Assembly: GCA_001897435.1 (NCBI GenBank)
Contig: MKSV01000003.1
Span: forward strand, 819,926-883,925
Direction of reading: 5' to 3'
DNA length: 64,000 nt
From: Acidobacteriales bacterium 59-55
GTDB lineage: Bacteria > Acidobacteriota > Terriglobia > Terriglobales > Acidobacteriaceae
The position numbers and the translations under genes were made by a program. The notes under the pieces were generated by a model that was not told where the DNA came from, ran no database searches, and worked only from the letters and a program-made list of their open reading frames with translations. Every line of letters starts with the position of its first letter. Position 1 is the stretch's first letter. Positions 41,455 through 49,760 of this stretch are shown here, one piece after another.

Positions 41455-42891
41455 ATGTCATTCGTTCCAACGGCGACGGCCGTATTGAATTATTGGGTTC
41501 GCATTCTCTCTGCTCTCGAGAAGAAGATCAATCGTCAGTCGTTTGAGACCTGGCTCAAGCCGACGCGATTTTCTCACCTCGAAGGCAGGACGCTGTTTGT
41601 GCGCATCCCCTCGGCGGACTTCCAGCACGTCGGCGACCGCTACGCCGATCTGATTCAGGAAGCCATCGACAACCTGGGCCTCGATGTAGAGACGGTCACC
41701 TTCACCACCCCCGAGCAGGACCCGCGCACGCCCAAGGTGCGCGAAGACGGCGGCTTCGCTCCGCTTCCCAGCCACAGCCCCAACGCGCCCCGTACCGGAC
41801 ACGCAGCCGCACAGGCAGCAGGCTCGCGGCAGGCGACGCCCGGCCCCGAGCAGTCGCGCTTCGACTGGAACGCCGCCTCGCAGCTCAACCCGCGCTACCA
41901 GTTCGACGCCTTCGTCATCGGCAGCGGCAACCAGTTCGCGATGGCCGCGGCGCAGGCCGTCGCCGAGCGCCCGTCCAAGGCCTACAATCCGCTCTTCCTC
42001 TACGGCGGCGTGGGCATGGGCAAGACGCATCTGATGCATGCCATCGGCCACGACGTGAAGCGCCGCCAGCCGCATTCTTCCATCTGCTACGTCAGCGCCG
42101 AGAAGTTCACCAACGAGATGATCGACTCCGTGCGCTACGACAAGATGACCAGCTTTCGCGACAAGTTCCGCACCGTCGACGTGCTGCTGATCGACGACAT
42201 CCAATTCCTCGCCGGCAAGGAGCGCACCCAGGAGCAGTTCTTCCACACCTTCAACACCCTGCACGAGAGCATGAAGCAGATCGTCATCGCCAGCGACCGA
42301 CCTCCCAAAGAGCTGTCCGACTTCGAAGACCGTCTGCGCTCGCGCTTCGAGTGGGGCCTGATCGCCGACATCCAGCCGCCCGACCTTGAGACCAAGGTCG
42401 CCATCCTGCAAAAGAAGGCGGAGTCCGAGCAGACGCAGTTGCCCACCGACGTGGCGCTCTTCATCGCCTCGAACGTCCGCACCAACGTCCGCGAGCTCGA
42501 GGGCGCGCTCGTCCGCCTCATCGCGTGGTGCTCCATGCACGGCGTCGAGATCACGCTCGCCGTCACCCAGCAGTGCCTCAAGCAGTTCATCGACACGCAG
42601 GTGCGCAAGATCACCATCGAGTCGATCCAGCGCACCGTGGCCGAGCAGTTCGGCATGAGGGTGGCCGAGCTCAAGCAGAAGAACAACTCGCGCCAGATCG
42701 TCGTGCCGCGGCAGATCGCGATGTACCTGGCCAAGCAGTTGACCGAGGCCTCGCTGCCCGAGATCGGCCGCCAGTTCGGGGGCAAGCACCATACGACGGT
42801 CATGCACTCGATCGCCAAGATCGACGAACAGCGCCGCACCGACAAGGCCCTCAACCAGACCGTCAACAAGCTGATGGAGACATTGAGCTAG
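41455..42891 (+). CDS. dnaA: Chromosomal replication initiator DnaA
   Basis: This 478-residue protein has domain I (1-85, RILSALEKKINRQSFETWLKP), a Pro/Ala linker, AAA+ domain III with Walker A GGVGMGKTH (184-192), Walker B LLIDDIQFL and sensor SDRPPKEL, and DNA-binding domain IV with LPEIGRQFGGKHHTTVMHSI. It opens oriC with ATP. ATG 41455 follows AGGAAAG and starts the conserved N-terminus; a TTG 11 codons upstream is less likely. dnaN is not adjacent but 1.9 kb away. Confidence 0.98.
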   Translation: MSFVPTATAVLNYWVRILSALEKKINRQSFETWLKPTRFSHLEGRTLFVRIPSADFQHVGDRYADLIQEAIDNLGLDVETVTFTTPEQDPRTPKVREDGGFAPLPSHSPNAPRTGHAAAQAAGSRQATPGPEQSRFDWNAASQLNPRYQFDAFVIGSGNQFAMAAAQAVAERPSKAYNPLFLYGGVGMGKTHLMHAIGHDVKRRQPHSSICYVSAEKFTNEMIDSVRYDKMTSFRDKFRTVDVLLIDDIQFLAGKERTQEQFFHTFNTLHESMKQIVIASDRPPKELSDFEDRLRSRFEWGLIADIQPPDLETKVAILQKKAESEQTQLPTDVALFIASNVRTNVRELEGALVRLIAWCSMHGVEITLAVTQQCLKQFIDTQVRKITIESIQRTVAEQFGMRVAELKQKNNSRQIVVPRQIAMYLAKQLTEASLPEIGRQFGGKHHTTVMHSIAKIDEQRRTDKALNQTVNKLMETLS

Positions 42892-43006
42892 AGCGACGAT
42901 GTGAGTGATAGAGAAGTGATAGAGAAGTGATAGAGAAGTAAGGGAGAAGTAAGGGAGAAGTAAGGGAGACGTTGAGCTAGCGCGACGACGTGAGTGAGTG
43001 AGAAGT
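42876..43006 (+). repeat. Tandem duplication of the dnaA 3' end with short purine repeats
   Basis: GAGACATTGAGCTAGAGCGACGATGTGAGTGA at the dnaA stop recurs about 83 bp later as GAGACGTTGAGCTAG... Between them lie GTGATAGAGAA units (three, 12-bp period) and GTAAGGGAGAA units (three, 12-bp period). This is consistent with recent slippage or duplication next to dnaA. Confidence 0.8.
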
Positions 43007-43049
43007 GATGGAGAAAGGGCCGGTCTTGAGCGCCGGCCCTTTCTCCATC
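43007..43049 (+). terminator. Long perfect hairpin downstream of dnaA
   Basis: A perfect 17-bp stem (43007-43023 with 43033-43049; core AAAGGGCCGG / CCGGCCCTTT) has a 9-nt loop and is followed by TGTTTATAAAT. It is a strong candidate dnaA terminator, 115 bp past the stop. Confidence 0.75.
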
Positions 43050-43079
43050 TGTTTATAAATCCATCCCACCCTCAACCAC

Positions 43080-43146
43080 ACGTCATCTCGACCGAAGGCG
43101 GCGCTTTTGCCGCCGGAGTGGAGAGACCCCTGTATTTGCCCTTGAT
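43080..43146 (+). repeat. Family A leader fragment
   Basis: Leader with GGCGGCGCTTTTGCCGCC hairpin and GTGGAGAGACCCCTGTATTTG, ending after a single TTGATC. An unrelated hairpin (CCCATTC / GAATGGG, 43172-43202) follows in a GGGTGCCCCAT context. Confidence 0.85.
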
Positions 43147-43276
43147 CGGATCGGCAACCACACCCGGGTGCCCCATTCATTCGCAGCCTCATCGCGAATG
43201 GGTGGGAGACCGCAAATCTCCACCCCCGGCCCATTGCTTCACCACGTAAACCCAAAAAACTCTTGTTTATTTTTCT

Positions 43277-43915
43277 TTACCACGAAACATAAACACCCTT
43301 CCCCACCCACTCCCGCTCCTCCAACTGCTGCATCATGAAGCTCGCCACGTCCTCGCGCGCGATGCGGCTGGCGCCGGGCGGCAGCGCCTCGGCGTCGACA
43401 CGCCAGCGGCCCCGCCCGCTCCCATGGGTGAGCATCGGCGGCATCGCCATGGTCCAATCGAGATTGCTGGCCGCCAGCGCGGCATACTGCGCCCGCTGCG
43501 AGGCCACCGGCCACTTCAGCAGCGTCCTGTTCACCACGTGCTCGACGATCCACCGCCGCCATCCGGCCTGCCTGGCCATCGCGCCGTCCCTGGCTCCGGC
43601 CGAGCCCAGCACGATGATCCTCCGCACGCCCTTCCGCTGCATCGCCGCCACAATCACCGGCACCGCACGCTCCAGCACATCCTCCCTGCGCAGCGAATGC
43701 GCTCCCAGCGCCGACAGCACCGCGTCCGCGCCGGCGACTGTCCGCTCCACCGCATTCGCATCGAAGACGCTTCCTTCGACGACATGAATATGCCCCCGCA
43801 TATCGAAGCTCCCCGGCCTCCGCAGCAGCGCCGTCACCTCATGCTCGCCGTCGATACAGCGCCTCGTCAGCAACCGCCCCGTCGCTCCGCTGCCTCCAAA
43901 GATGGCGATCTTCAT
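43277..43915 (-). CDS. NAD(P)-binding atypical SDR (NmrA/YwnB-like)
   Basis: This 212-residue protein has an N-terminal Rossmann motif AIFGGSGATGR, VTALLRRPG after beta-2 (Arg suggests NADP), and GADAVLSALG and RRIIVLGSAGARDG strands. It lacks the classical YxxxK, as expected for the atypical family. It is probably a cytosolic NADPH-dependent reductase or redox sensor. It is inserted antisense between dnaA and dnaN. Confidence 0.9.
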   Translation of the reverse strand: MKIAIFGGSGATGRLLTRRCIDGEHEVTALLRRPGSFDMRGHIHVVEGSVFDANAVERTVAGADAVLSALGAHSLRREDVLERAVPVIVAAMQRKGVRRIIVLGSAGARDGAMARQAGWRRWIVEHVVNRTLLKWPVASQRAQYAALAASNLDWTMAMPPMLTHGSGRGRWRVDAEALPPGASRIAREDVASFMMQQLEEREWVGKGVYVSW

Positions 43916-43946
43916 CGCTCCCTCCTCTCTCGACCCCCCTCAACTC

Positions 43947-44161
43947 ACGTCATCTCGACCGAAGGCGGCGCTTTTGCCGCCGCAGTGGAGAGACCCCTGT
44001 ATTTCGCCGTTGCAGATGTCCTTGCTCTTTCTGCTCTTGCAGTTGCATTTTGCAGTTGTCGTTGCTCTTGCAGTTGCAGTTGCCTCTAGGTACGCCAAGG
44101 CTTCAGCCTTGGCCTCTATGGCTAGCCCACAAAAAAGGGGCTTTAGCCCCTGGGGTATGCC
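43947..44161 (+). repeat. Family A mosaic repeat
   Basis: Leader with GGCGGCGCTTTTGCCGCC, GTGGAGAGACCCCTGTATTTCG, an irregular short tract (TTGCAG, TTGCTC, TTGTCG; about 44008-44085), then both hairpins, the second as GGGGC-TTTA-GCCCC. Confidence 0.88.
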
Positions 44162-44229
44162 TTTCCCTCACGCAGTGCCTTCCAAGCCCCAAAAAAGCCA
44201 TCGCCGAATTTCGTCCCCTTTATCCTCTC

Positions 44230-44800
44230 CCCCATTGGATGCCTGTTAAAAACATGTGCAATCCAACTCCTTCATTCCGCGTCGCTTCGCCGCAATTCCC
44301 ACGCACCGGTCCAGTCTTCTCAAAATCACGCCGTCCCGCCTGTGAAGAAAACGGATAACCCGGGCCTGACGCGAACGGCGACGCCCGATCTTCCTACTCC
44401 TCATCTTTTCCACATCCGTTTTTCTAAAACGGGGACCACCCTCAACTCGCGGCCTTTCAGACAGATGAGAACCTTATCCACTTTTCCAGCGGCAATGATT
44501 ATGAGTATTAGCATTTGTTCTGTTTATGTCTTGTTTCATAACAACACTCGCCCCCGGGCAACAGACTTGTGCGCCGTCCCCGGCACTCACACAAGCGGCC
44601 TCTTTTTCACACAGAAACCTCTCGCTCCGTGGGGAGTTCGCCCCTAGAATCGAGCAAAGAAGGTAAAACAGGATTTGCGCGGAAAATCGGGCGGGAATCC
44701 GGCAGACGCTAACGTGCGAAGTGCGCGGGGGATGCGATTCGGTGTAAAGTTTTGCCAAGCGACCCTCGATGGATTTTGACGGAATTTGCAGATTCAGGGA
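44230..44800. other. Candidate chromosomal origin (oriC) upstream of dnaN
   Basis: This gene-free stretch of about 570 bp carries DnaA-box-like sites TTTTCCACA (44406-44414), TTATCCACT (44474-44482, one mismatch to TTATCCACA) and TTTTTCACA (44603-44611). A relatively AT-rich section at about 44494-44545 (GATTATGAGTATTAGC, TGTTTATGTC) could unwind. Location between dnaA and dnaN is typical. Family A repeats stop right before it. GC skew was not computed, so this is a candidate only. Confidence 0.5.
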
Positions 44801-44809
44801 GAGATCACA

Positions 44810-45997
44810 GTGACGATTGCAACTCAGGAGACCCCGATGGATGAGACGACCGCAGCAGCAGCCCCCACCGGCAACCTCGAAATTACCGTCTCCCGCGCCG
44901 AGCTTCTGCGCGAGCTGACCGCGGCGCAGTCGGTCGTCGAGCGCAAGACGACGATCCCCATCCTGTCGAACTTTCTCTTCGAAGCCGCGGACGACAAGCT
45001 CACCATCACCGCCACCGACCTCGACCAGAGCCTGCGCACCAGTTGCGCCGCCAAGGTCAAAAAGCCCGGAGCCTGCACCATCCCCGCCCGCAAGCTCTAC
45101 GACTACATCAAGCTGCTCCCCGAGGGCGACATCTCCATCAAGCTGATGGACAACCACTGGGTGCAGATCCGCGCCGGCCGCTCCAACACCAAGATGGTCG
45201 GCATGGCCCGCGCCAACTTCCCCCAGGTGCCCGAGTTCCCGGCGTCCTCGGCGGTAAAGATTTCGGTGTCATCGTTGAAGAACATGGTCTCGAAGACCAT
45301 CTTCGCCATCTCGAACGAGGAGTCGCGCTACACCCTCAACGGCGCGCTGCTGGTGCTCAAGGCCGAGTCGATGGCGATGGTGGCGACCGATGGCCATCGC
45401 CTCGCCCACATCGAAAAGCTCGGCGAGACGCTCGAAGGCATCTCGGGCGAAAAGAAGACGCTGATCCCGCGCAAGGCGCTCAGTGAGCTCTCCGGCCTGC
45501 TCGGCAACACCGAGGCCGAGGCGCTCGAGTTTGCCGACGACGACCAGACCCTCTTCTTCAAGGTCGGCGGACGCGTGCTGACCAGCCGCAAGCTTACCGG
45601 CCAGTTCCCCAACTACGAGGCCGTGCTGCCGCGTGACAACACCAAGTTCGTCATCGTGCGCTCGGAAGACCTCATGGGCTCGATCCAGCGCGTGGCCCAG
45701 TTCGCCGACGAGCGCTCGGGCGCCATCAAGATTCGGCTGGAGCAGAACGAGCTCAAGCTATCGTCGTCCTCGACCGACGCCGGTGAGTCGGAAGACACCA
45801 TTGAGACGCCCTACAACTACGATCCGCTTGTCGTCGGCTTCAACAGCCAGTACCTGATCGACTTTCTCAAGGCGATCGGCAACACCGGCGAGGTGCGGCT
45901 GGAGTTCAAGGACGCGCAGAGCGCCGGCCAGATGCGCCCCGAGGACGCCAACGAGGATGTGAAGTACCGCTACATCCTTATGCCCATGCGCATCTGA
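44810..45997 (+). CDS. dnaN: DNA polymerase III beta sliding clamp
   Basis: This protein of about 395 residues has three clamp domains: LEITVSRAELLRELTAAQSV and KTTIPILSNFLFEA in domain 1, DGHRLAHIEK in domain 2, and the C-terminus ending YRYILMPMRI. It tethers Pol III to DNA. The GTG at 44810 was chosen because GGGAGAG precedes it; the ATG at 44837 is an alternative and would remove a short Thr/Ala-rich N-terminus. Confidence 0.97.
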   Translation: MTIATQETPMDETTAAAAPTGNLEITVSRAELLRELTAAQSVVERKTTIPILSNFLFEAADDKLTITATDLDQSLRTSCAAKVKKPGACTIPARKLYDYIKLLPEGDISIKLMDNHWVQIRAGRSNTKMVGMARANFPQVPEFPASSAVKISVSSLKNMVSKTIFAISNEESRYTLNGALLVLKAESMAMVATDGHRLAHIEKLGETLEGISGEKKTLIPRKALSELSGLLGNTEAEALEFADDDQTLFFKVGGRVLTSRKLTGQFPNYEAVLPRDNTKFVIVRSEDLMGSIQRVAQFADERSGAIKIRLEQNELKLSSSSTDAGESEDTIETPYNYDPLVVGFNSQYLIDFLKAIGNTGEVRLEFKDAQSAGQMRPEDANEDVKYRYILMPMRI

Positions 45998-46028
45998 ATG
46001 ATAAGATGGCAGCGGAATTTTACAGCTT

Positions 46029-46967
46029 ATGACAGGGATGCCACAGCCTTCGCTGAAGTCCGCGCAGATCGCGCTCCGGCGTGCTCCCGCGCCTCCAGTC
46101 TACCGGCCGATGACCGCGATCTCGCAGCGAAAGCCGACATCCGTGCCAACCGCTGGACAGCGCGCTCCGGTCTGGCGGCTGCCGGTATCTACGGTATCTA
46201 CGGTCCAAGGTAAGCTCGGCGTCTCTGCGGCGATGAACCGGCAGCCTATTCGCAATCCCGTCGTCCAGCGGATGGAAGATCTGGAGGAACCCGAGGTGGA
46301 GGAACACTTCTGGATTCCCAGGAAATATTATCGACCGAAGGCGCCCACGCTCGGCGATTGGCTGACGCCGGCACTTGCCCCTTACCAAAGAAGAGAAAGG
46401 CAGATTGCCAGGAGCCGCGCGGGAATGGTTCGCGCGCAAGAGCGCCGCGAGCAGAGCGCGAAACGGTACAACTTCCACGATCTGACCGCTGCCAGGCCGG
46501 TGCTCGACAGCGTAACCGCGCCCCGGCCGCCCTTGGGCATCCCGGTTTGGGCTCCCCCCGTCGCGGCAGCGCCGCAGGCAGTTGTGGCCGTGCCGGTTGT
46601 TGTAGTGCCGGTTGTGGCCGCGCCTGTGGTGCCACCGGCTGCCGCCGCGGCGGTTGTAGCAGCACCCATAGGGACCCCGGATCAGCGTTTTGCGGCCATG
46701 TGCAACGGTAATTTCTGGGATAAGCACACTGCGACCAGCAAGCAGGGTGCTCAGCGCAAAGCAGATCGTTACGGTGGGACGGTAACGGTTATCAATAGAA
46801 ACGCAACCAATGCGACTACGCTGGAAAATACCAGGGGAGTATCCAGGCCTGTCGTGACGGTGACTGGCTGGAAGTTCGTCAACGGCGTATTCAAGGCATC
46901 CGGGCAATTGAGGGTAGGGATATTTCGCGGGACGAACGGCTTCGATCATCTTGATTTCACGAACTAG
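46029..46967 (+). CDS. Hypothetical Pro/Ala-rich protein with distinct C-terminal domain
   Basis: This 312-residue protein was not recognised. The N-terminus (1-85) is Pro/Gln/Arg-rich and contains NPVVQRMEDLEEPEVEEH. The middle (165-220) is a run of Pro/Ala/Val (VPVVVVPVVAAPVVPPAA). The C-terminal 95 residues, from about CNGNFWDKHTA to GFDHLDFTN, look like a compact beta-rich domain. Disordered linker plus small C-terminal domain recalls secreted effector or polymorphic-toxin layouts, but no immunity gene is evident. Codon use is less GC-biased than dnaN. No signal peptide or good Shine-Dalgarno was seen. Confidence 0.6.
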   Translation: MTGMPQPSLKSAQIALRRAPAPPVYRPMTAISQRKPTSVPTAGQRAPVWRLPVSTVSTVQGKLGVSAAMNRQPIRNPVVQRMEDLEEPEVEEHFWIPRKYYRPKAPTLGDWLTPALAPYQRRERQIARSRAGMVRAQERREQSAKRYNFHDLTAARPVLDSVTAPRPPLGIPVWAPPVAAAPQAVVAVPVVVVPVVAAPVVPPAAAAAVVAAPIGTPDQRFAAMCNGNFWDKHTATSKQGAQRKADRYGGTVTVINRNATNATTLENTRGVSRPVVTVTGWKFVNGVFKASGQLRVGIFRGTNGFDHLDFTN

Positions 46968-47054
46968 CCAACCAGGCATCCGGCTCGCGGTCCTCGCTCG
47001 AAGCGCCGTTCTTCCCCATCGACAGGGTCAGCGAAGACGAAGGTGGAGCTGTCC

Positions 47055-47486
47055 ATGAAGAAAACTGTTCCGGCGGAGTCTGCTGCCTCCGCCCGCATCG
47101 ACGCGACGATCGAACAGATGGAAGACTGGCGCGGCGAGACGCTAGCCCGCGTCCGCAGCCTCATCCACGCCGCCGATCCGGCCATCGTCGAAGAGTGGAA
47201 GTGGGAGAAGGCAACCTCTCCGGGCGTCCCCGTCTGGTCGCACGATGGGATTGTGTGCACCGGCGAGACGTACAAGCAGGCGGTCAAGTTCACCTTCGCT
47301 CGCGGAGCCTCTATCGCGGACCCGAAGAAGCTCTTCAACTCCAGCCTCGAAGGAAACATGCGCCGAGCCATCGATCTCCACGAAGGAGACAGGATCGACG
47401 AAGCCGCTTTCAAACAACTCATCCGCGCCGCAGTGGCCGCCAACACCGCCGCGCTGGCCGCCCGCGCCGCCCGCAAGAAGAAGTAA
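47055..47486 (+). CDS. DUF1801 domain protein
   Basis: This protein of about 143 residues has DUF1801 (YdhG/YjbR-like fold) features: LARVRSLIHAADPAIVEEWKW near the N-terminus, PVWSHDGIVCTGETYKQAVKFTFARG, and LIRAAVAANTAAL at the end. The C-terminus is basic. GGAG is 6 nt before the chosen ATG; a GTG four codons upstream is in frame. Function is unknown. Confidence 0.88.
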   Translation: MKKTVPAESAASARIDATIEQMEDWRGETLARVRSLIHAADPAIVEEWKWEKATSPGVPVWSHDGIVCTGETYKQAVKFTFARGASIADPKKLFNSSLEGNMRRAIDLHEGDRIDEAAFKQLIRAAVAANTAALAARAARKKK

Positions 47487-47517
47487 GCTCTCTGTAACGT
47501 AAAAAAAGATCTTCAAA

Positions 47518-47636
47518 GGAGCCTCTGATTAAGTCCGGTTTTGTTAAGGGCACGGCTTCAGCCGTGCCATAAGTAACCTGTCTACAATGCGGCTTTAGCC
47601 GCTGAGGGAATGTTCGGGGACTTAATCAGAGGCTCC
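47518..47636. mobile_element. Family B element with perfect 19-bp terminal inverted repeats (MITE-like)
   Basis: GGAGCCTCTGATTAAGTCC at 47518-47536 is repeated in perfect inversion at 47618-47636. Inside are hairpins GGCACGGCTTCAGCCGTGCC and GCGGCTTTAGCCGC. The 119-bp size, lack of coding and TIRs are those of a miniature inverted-repeat element; no clear target-site duplication is visible. Its right end lies 23 bp before the GH32 start and just ahead of its ribosome-binding site. Confidence 0.75.
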
Positions 47637-47659
47637 GCTAAAGCGTTGAGGAGGTTGCG

Positions 47660-49156
47660 GTGAAGCAAATCCACGTCCGCTGCACACGCCGCCAGTTTCT
47701 CCGTTCCGCCGCCGCCACCGCCGTGCTCGCACGCGGAGCGATGGTACACGCCGCCGCTCCCGCCGTTCTCGCCAACGATCCCATGCGTCCGCAGTTCCAT
47801 CTGCTGCCCGCGAAGAACTGGATGAACGACCCCAACGGCCCCATCTATTTCAACGGCCGTTACCACATGTTCTTCCAGTACAACCCGCAGGCAGCGGTCT
47901 GGGGCAACATGAGCTGGGACCATGCCGTCAGCCCCGACATGCTGCACTGGTCGCATCTGCCCGTCGCCATGACGCCGACGCCGGGCAGCCCCGACGCCTA
48001 CGGCTGCTTCTCCGGCTCGGCGATTCAGGTCGGCAGCCGCGTCTACTTCGTCTACACCGGCACCAAGGAGAGCACGCCGGAGCTCGCAACCATTCGCGAT
48101 GGGCAGAACCGTATCCAGGAGTCGCAGTGCCTCGCCTGGTCGGACGACGCTGGCCTCATCCACTGGACCAAGGACCCCACGCCCATCGTCCCGCGTCCGC
48201 CCGAAGGCATGAACTTCACCGGCTTCCGCGATCCCTCCGCCTGGCATCAGGACGGCTGGTACTACATGACCGTCGGCTCGGGCGAAGCCAGGGTCGGCGG
48301 ATGCGTTCTGCTCTACCGGTCGAAGGACATGAAGCACTGGGAGTACCTCCACCCCCTCGCCAGCGGCGCGTGGAACGGCAAGCCCACCCCCAACCCCTGC
48401 GACGACGGCTCCATGTGGGAGTGCCCCGACTTCTTCGCCCTCGACGGCGGCCATGTGCTGATCTACTCGACCCTGGGCAAGGTCTTCTGGCAGTCCGGCG
48501 TGCTCGACCCCGCCGCCATGAAGTTCCACCCGAAGAAGCAGGGCGTGCTCGACCTCGACGCCTTCTACGCGCCCAAGACGCAGCTCGACGCCCAGGGCCG
48601 CAGAATCCTCTGGGGCTGGATCCGCGAGCGCCGCACCGACGCCCAGATGCGCGCCGCCGGCTGGTCCGGCATGATGAGCCTGCCCCGCGTGCTGACGCTC
48701 GACCGCGACGGCACGCTGCGCATGCGCATCCTGCCCCGGACCGCAACGCTGCGCAACGGCACCATCGCCGCCGCCGCTACCGGCACCGCAACCACGCTCA
48801 CCCTTCCCCGAGCCACCGGCGAACTTCTCTGCGCAGGCACGAAAGGCAGCGCCTTCGAGCTGACTCTCACCGCCGCTTCAACCCCGCTGATGCAGATTCG
48901 CTACTCGCCCGAAACGCACACCGTCACCGCCAACGGCAAACAGATCGCGCTCGAACCCGGCGACGCGCCCACGCTGCACGCCTTCGTCGACGGCTCGGTC
49001 GTCGAGCTGATCGTCGGCGAACGCATCGGCTACGCCCTGCGTTTCTACTACACCACCGCCACCGCCCCCGACGTCCACGCGCGCCTCACCGGCACCAACG
49101 TCAAAGTCCACGCCTGGAAGCTCAACCCCATCTCCCCCAACCGCCTCACAACGTAA
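47660..49156 (+). CDS. Glycoside hydrolase family 32 (levanase/inulinase/invertase type), Tat-exported
   Basis: This 498-residue protein has a Tat signal (CTRRQFLRSAAATAV). The five-bladed propeller shows WMNDPNG with nucleophile D57, FRDPS with stabiliser D191, and WECPDFF with acid/base E254; a C-terminal beta-sandwich completes GH32. It cleaves fructans or sucrose outside the cytoplasm. The start is a GTG with GAGGAGG at good spacing. No fructose transporter or other fructan gene is adjacent. Confidence 0.94.
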   Translation: MKQIHVRCTRRQFLRSAAATAVLARGAMVHAAAPAVLANDPMRPQFHLLPAKNWMNDPNGPIYFNGRYHMFFQYNPQAAVWGNMSWDHAVSPDMLHWSHLPVAMTPTPGSPDAYGCFSGSAIQVGSRVYFVYTGTKESTPELATIRDGQNRIQESQCLAWSDDAGLIHWTKDPTPIVPRPPEGMNFTGFRDPSAWHQDGWYYMTVGSGEARVGGCVLLYRSKDMKHWEYLHPLASGAWNGKPTPNPCDDGSMWECPDFFALDGGHVLIYSTLGKVFWQSGVLDPAAMKFHPKKQGVLDLDAFYAPKTQLDAQGRRILWGWIRERRTDAQMRAAGWSGMMSLPRVLTLDRDGTLRMRILPRTATLRNGTIAAAATGTATTLTLPRATGELLCAGTKGSAFELTLTAASTPLMQIRYSPETHTVTANGKQIALEPGDAPTLHAFVDGSVVELIVGERIGYALRFYYTTATAPDVHARLTGTNVKVHAWKLNPISPNRLTT

Positions 49157-49187
49157 CCGCTCGACAACCCGATCCCGCCCCAACCGC

Positions 49188-49708
49188 ACGTCATCTCAAC
49201 TCACCCATAAAGCCCGTCATCTCACCCCACCCATAAAAGCACGTCATCTCGACCGAAGGCGTGCGGCCTCATCGCGCGCCGCAGCGGAGAGACCCCTGTA
49301 TTTCGCTCTTGTCATTGCTTTTGTCGTTGCCGTTGCCGTTGCCGTTGCTTTTGTAGTTGTAGTTGTAGTTGTAGTTGTAGTTGTAGTTGCCGTTGCTGTT
49401 GCTGTTGCCGTTGTAGTTGCTCTTGCTGTTGCTGTTGCTGTTGCTCTTGCCGTTGTAGTTGCTGTTGCTGTTGCTGTTGCTGTTGCTCTTGCCGTTGTAG
49501 TTGTAGTTGCTGTTGCTGTTGCTGTTGCTCTTGCTCTTGCCGTTGTAGTTGCTCTTGCTCTTGCTGTTGCTGTTGCTCTTGCTCTTGCCGTTGTAGTTGC
49601 TGTTGCTGTTGCTTTTGTCGTTGCCGTTGCTTCTAGGTACGCCAAGGCTTCAGCCTTGGCCCTCTCAACCCACGCCACAACAAGGGGCTTCAGCCCCTGG
49701 GGTAAGCC
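49188..49708 (+). repeat. Family A mosaic repeat, longest copy
   Basis: Leaders near 49188, 49215 and 49240 precede GGAGAGACCCCTGTATTTCG. A hexamer tract of about 320 bp follows (roughly 53 units of TTGTAG, TTGCTG, TTGCTC, TTGCCG, TTGCTT), then both hairpins. It occupies nearly the whole gap between GH32 and thrS, ending 52 bp before the thrS start. Confidence 0.92.
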
Positions 49709-49760
49709 TTCCTCTCGCCCCCCGCTATGCCGGAACCGCGAGCAACGATATGCTAAAAGA

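Noticed and set aside
49656..49760. N-terminal extension of threonyl-tRNA synthetase from an ATG at 49656
   Set aside because: The extension is translated from the repeat hairpins. The conserved TGS domain begins right after the GTG at 49761.
49157..49760. T-box or other riboswitch ahead of thrS
   Set aside because: The leader is occupied by a family A repeat. No T-box consensus or specifier stem is recognisable, and T-boxes are mainly a feature of Gram-positive bacteria.
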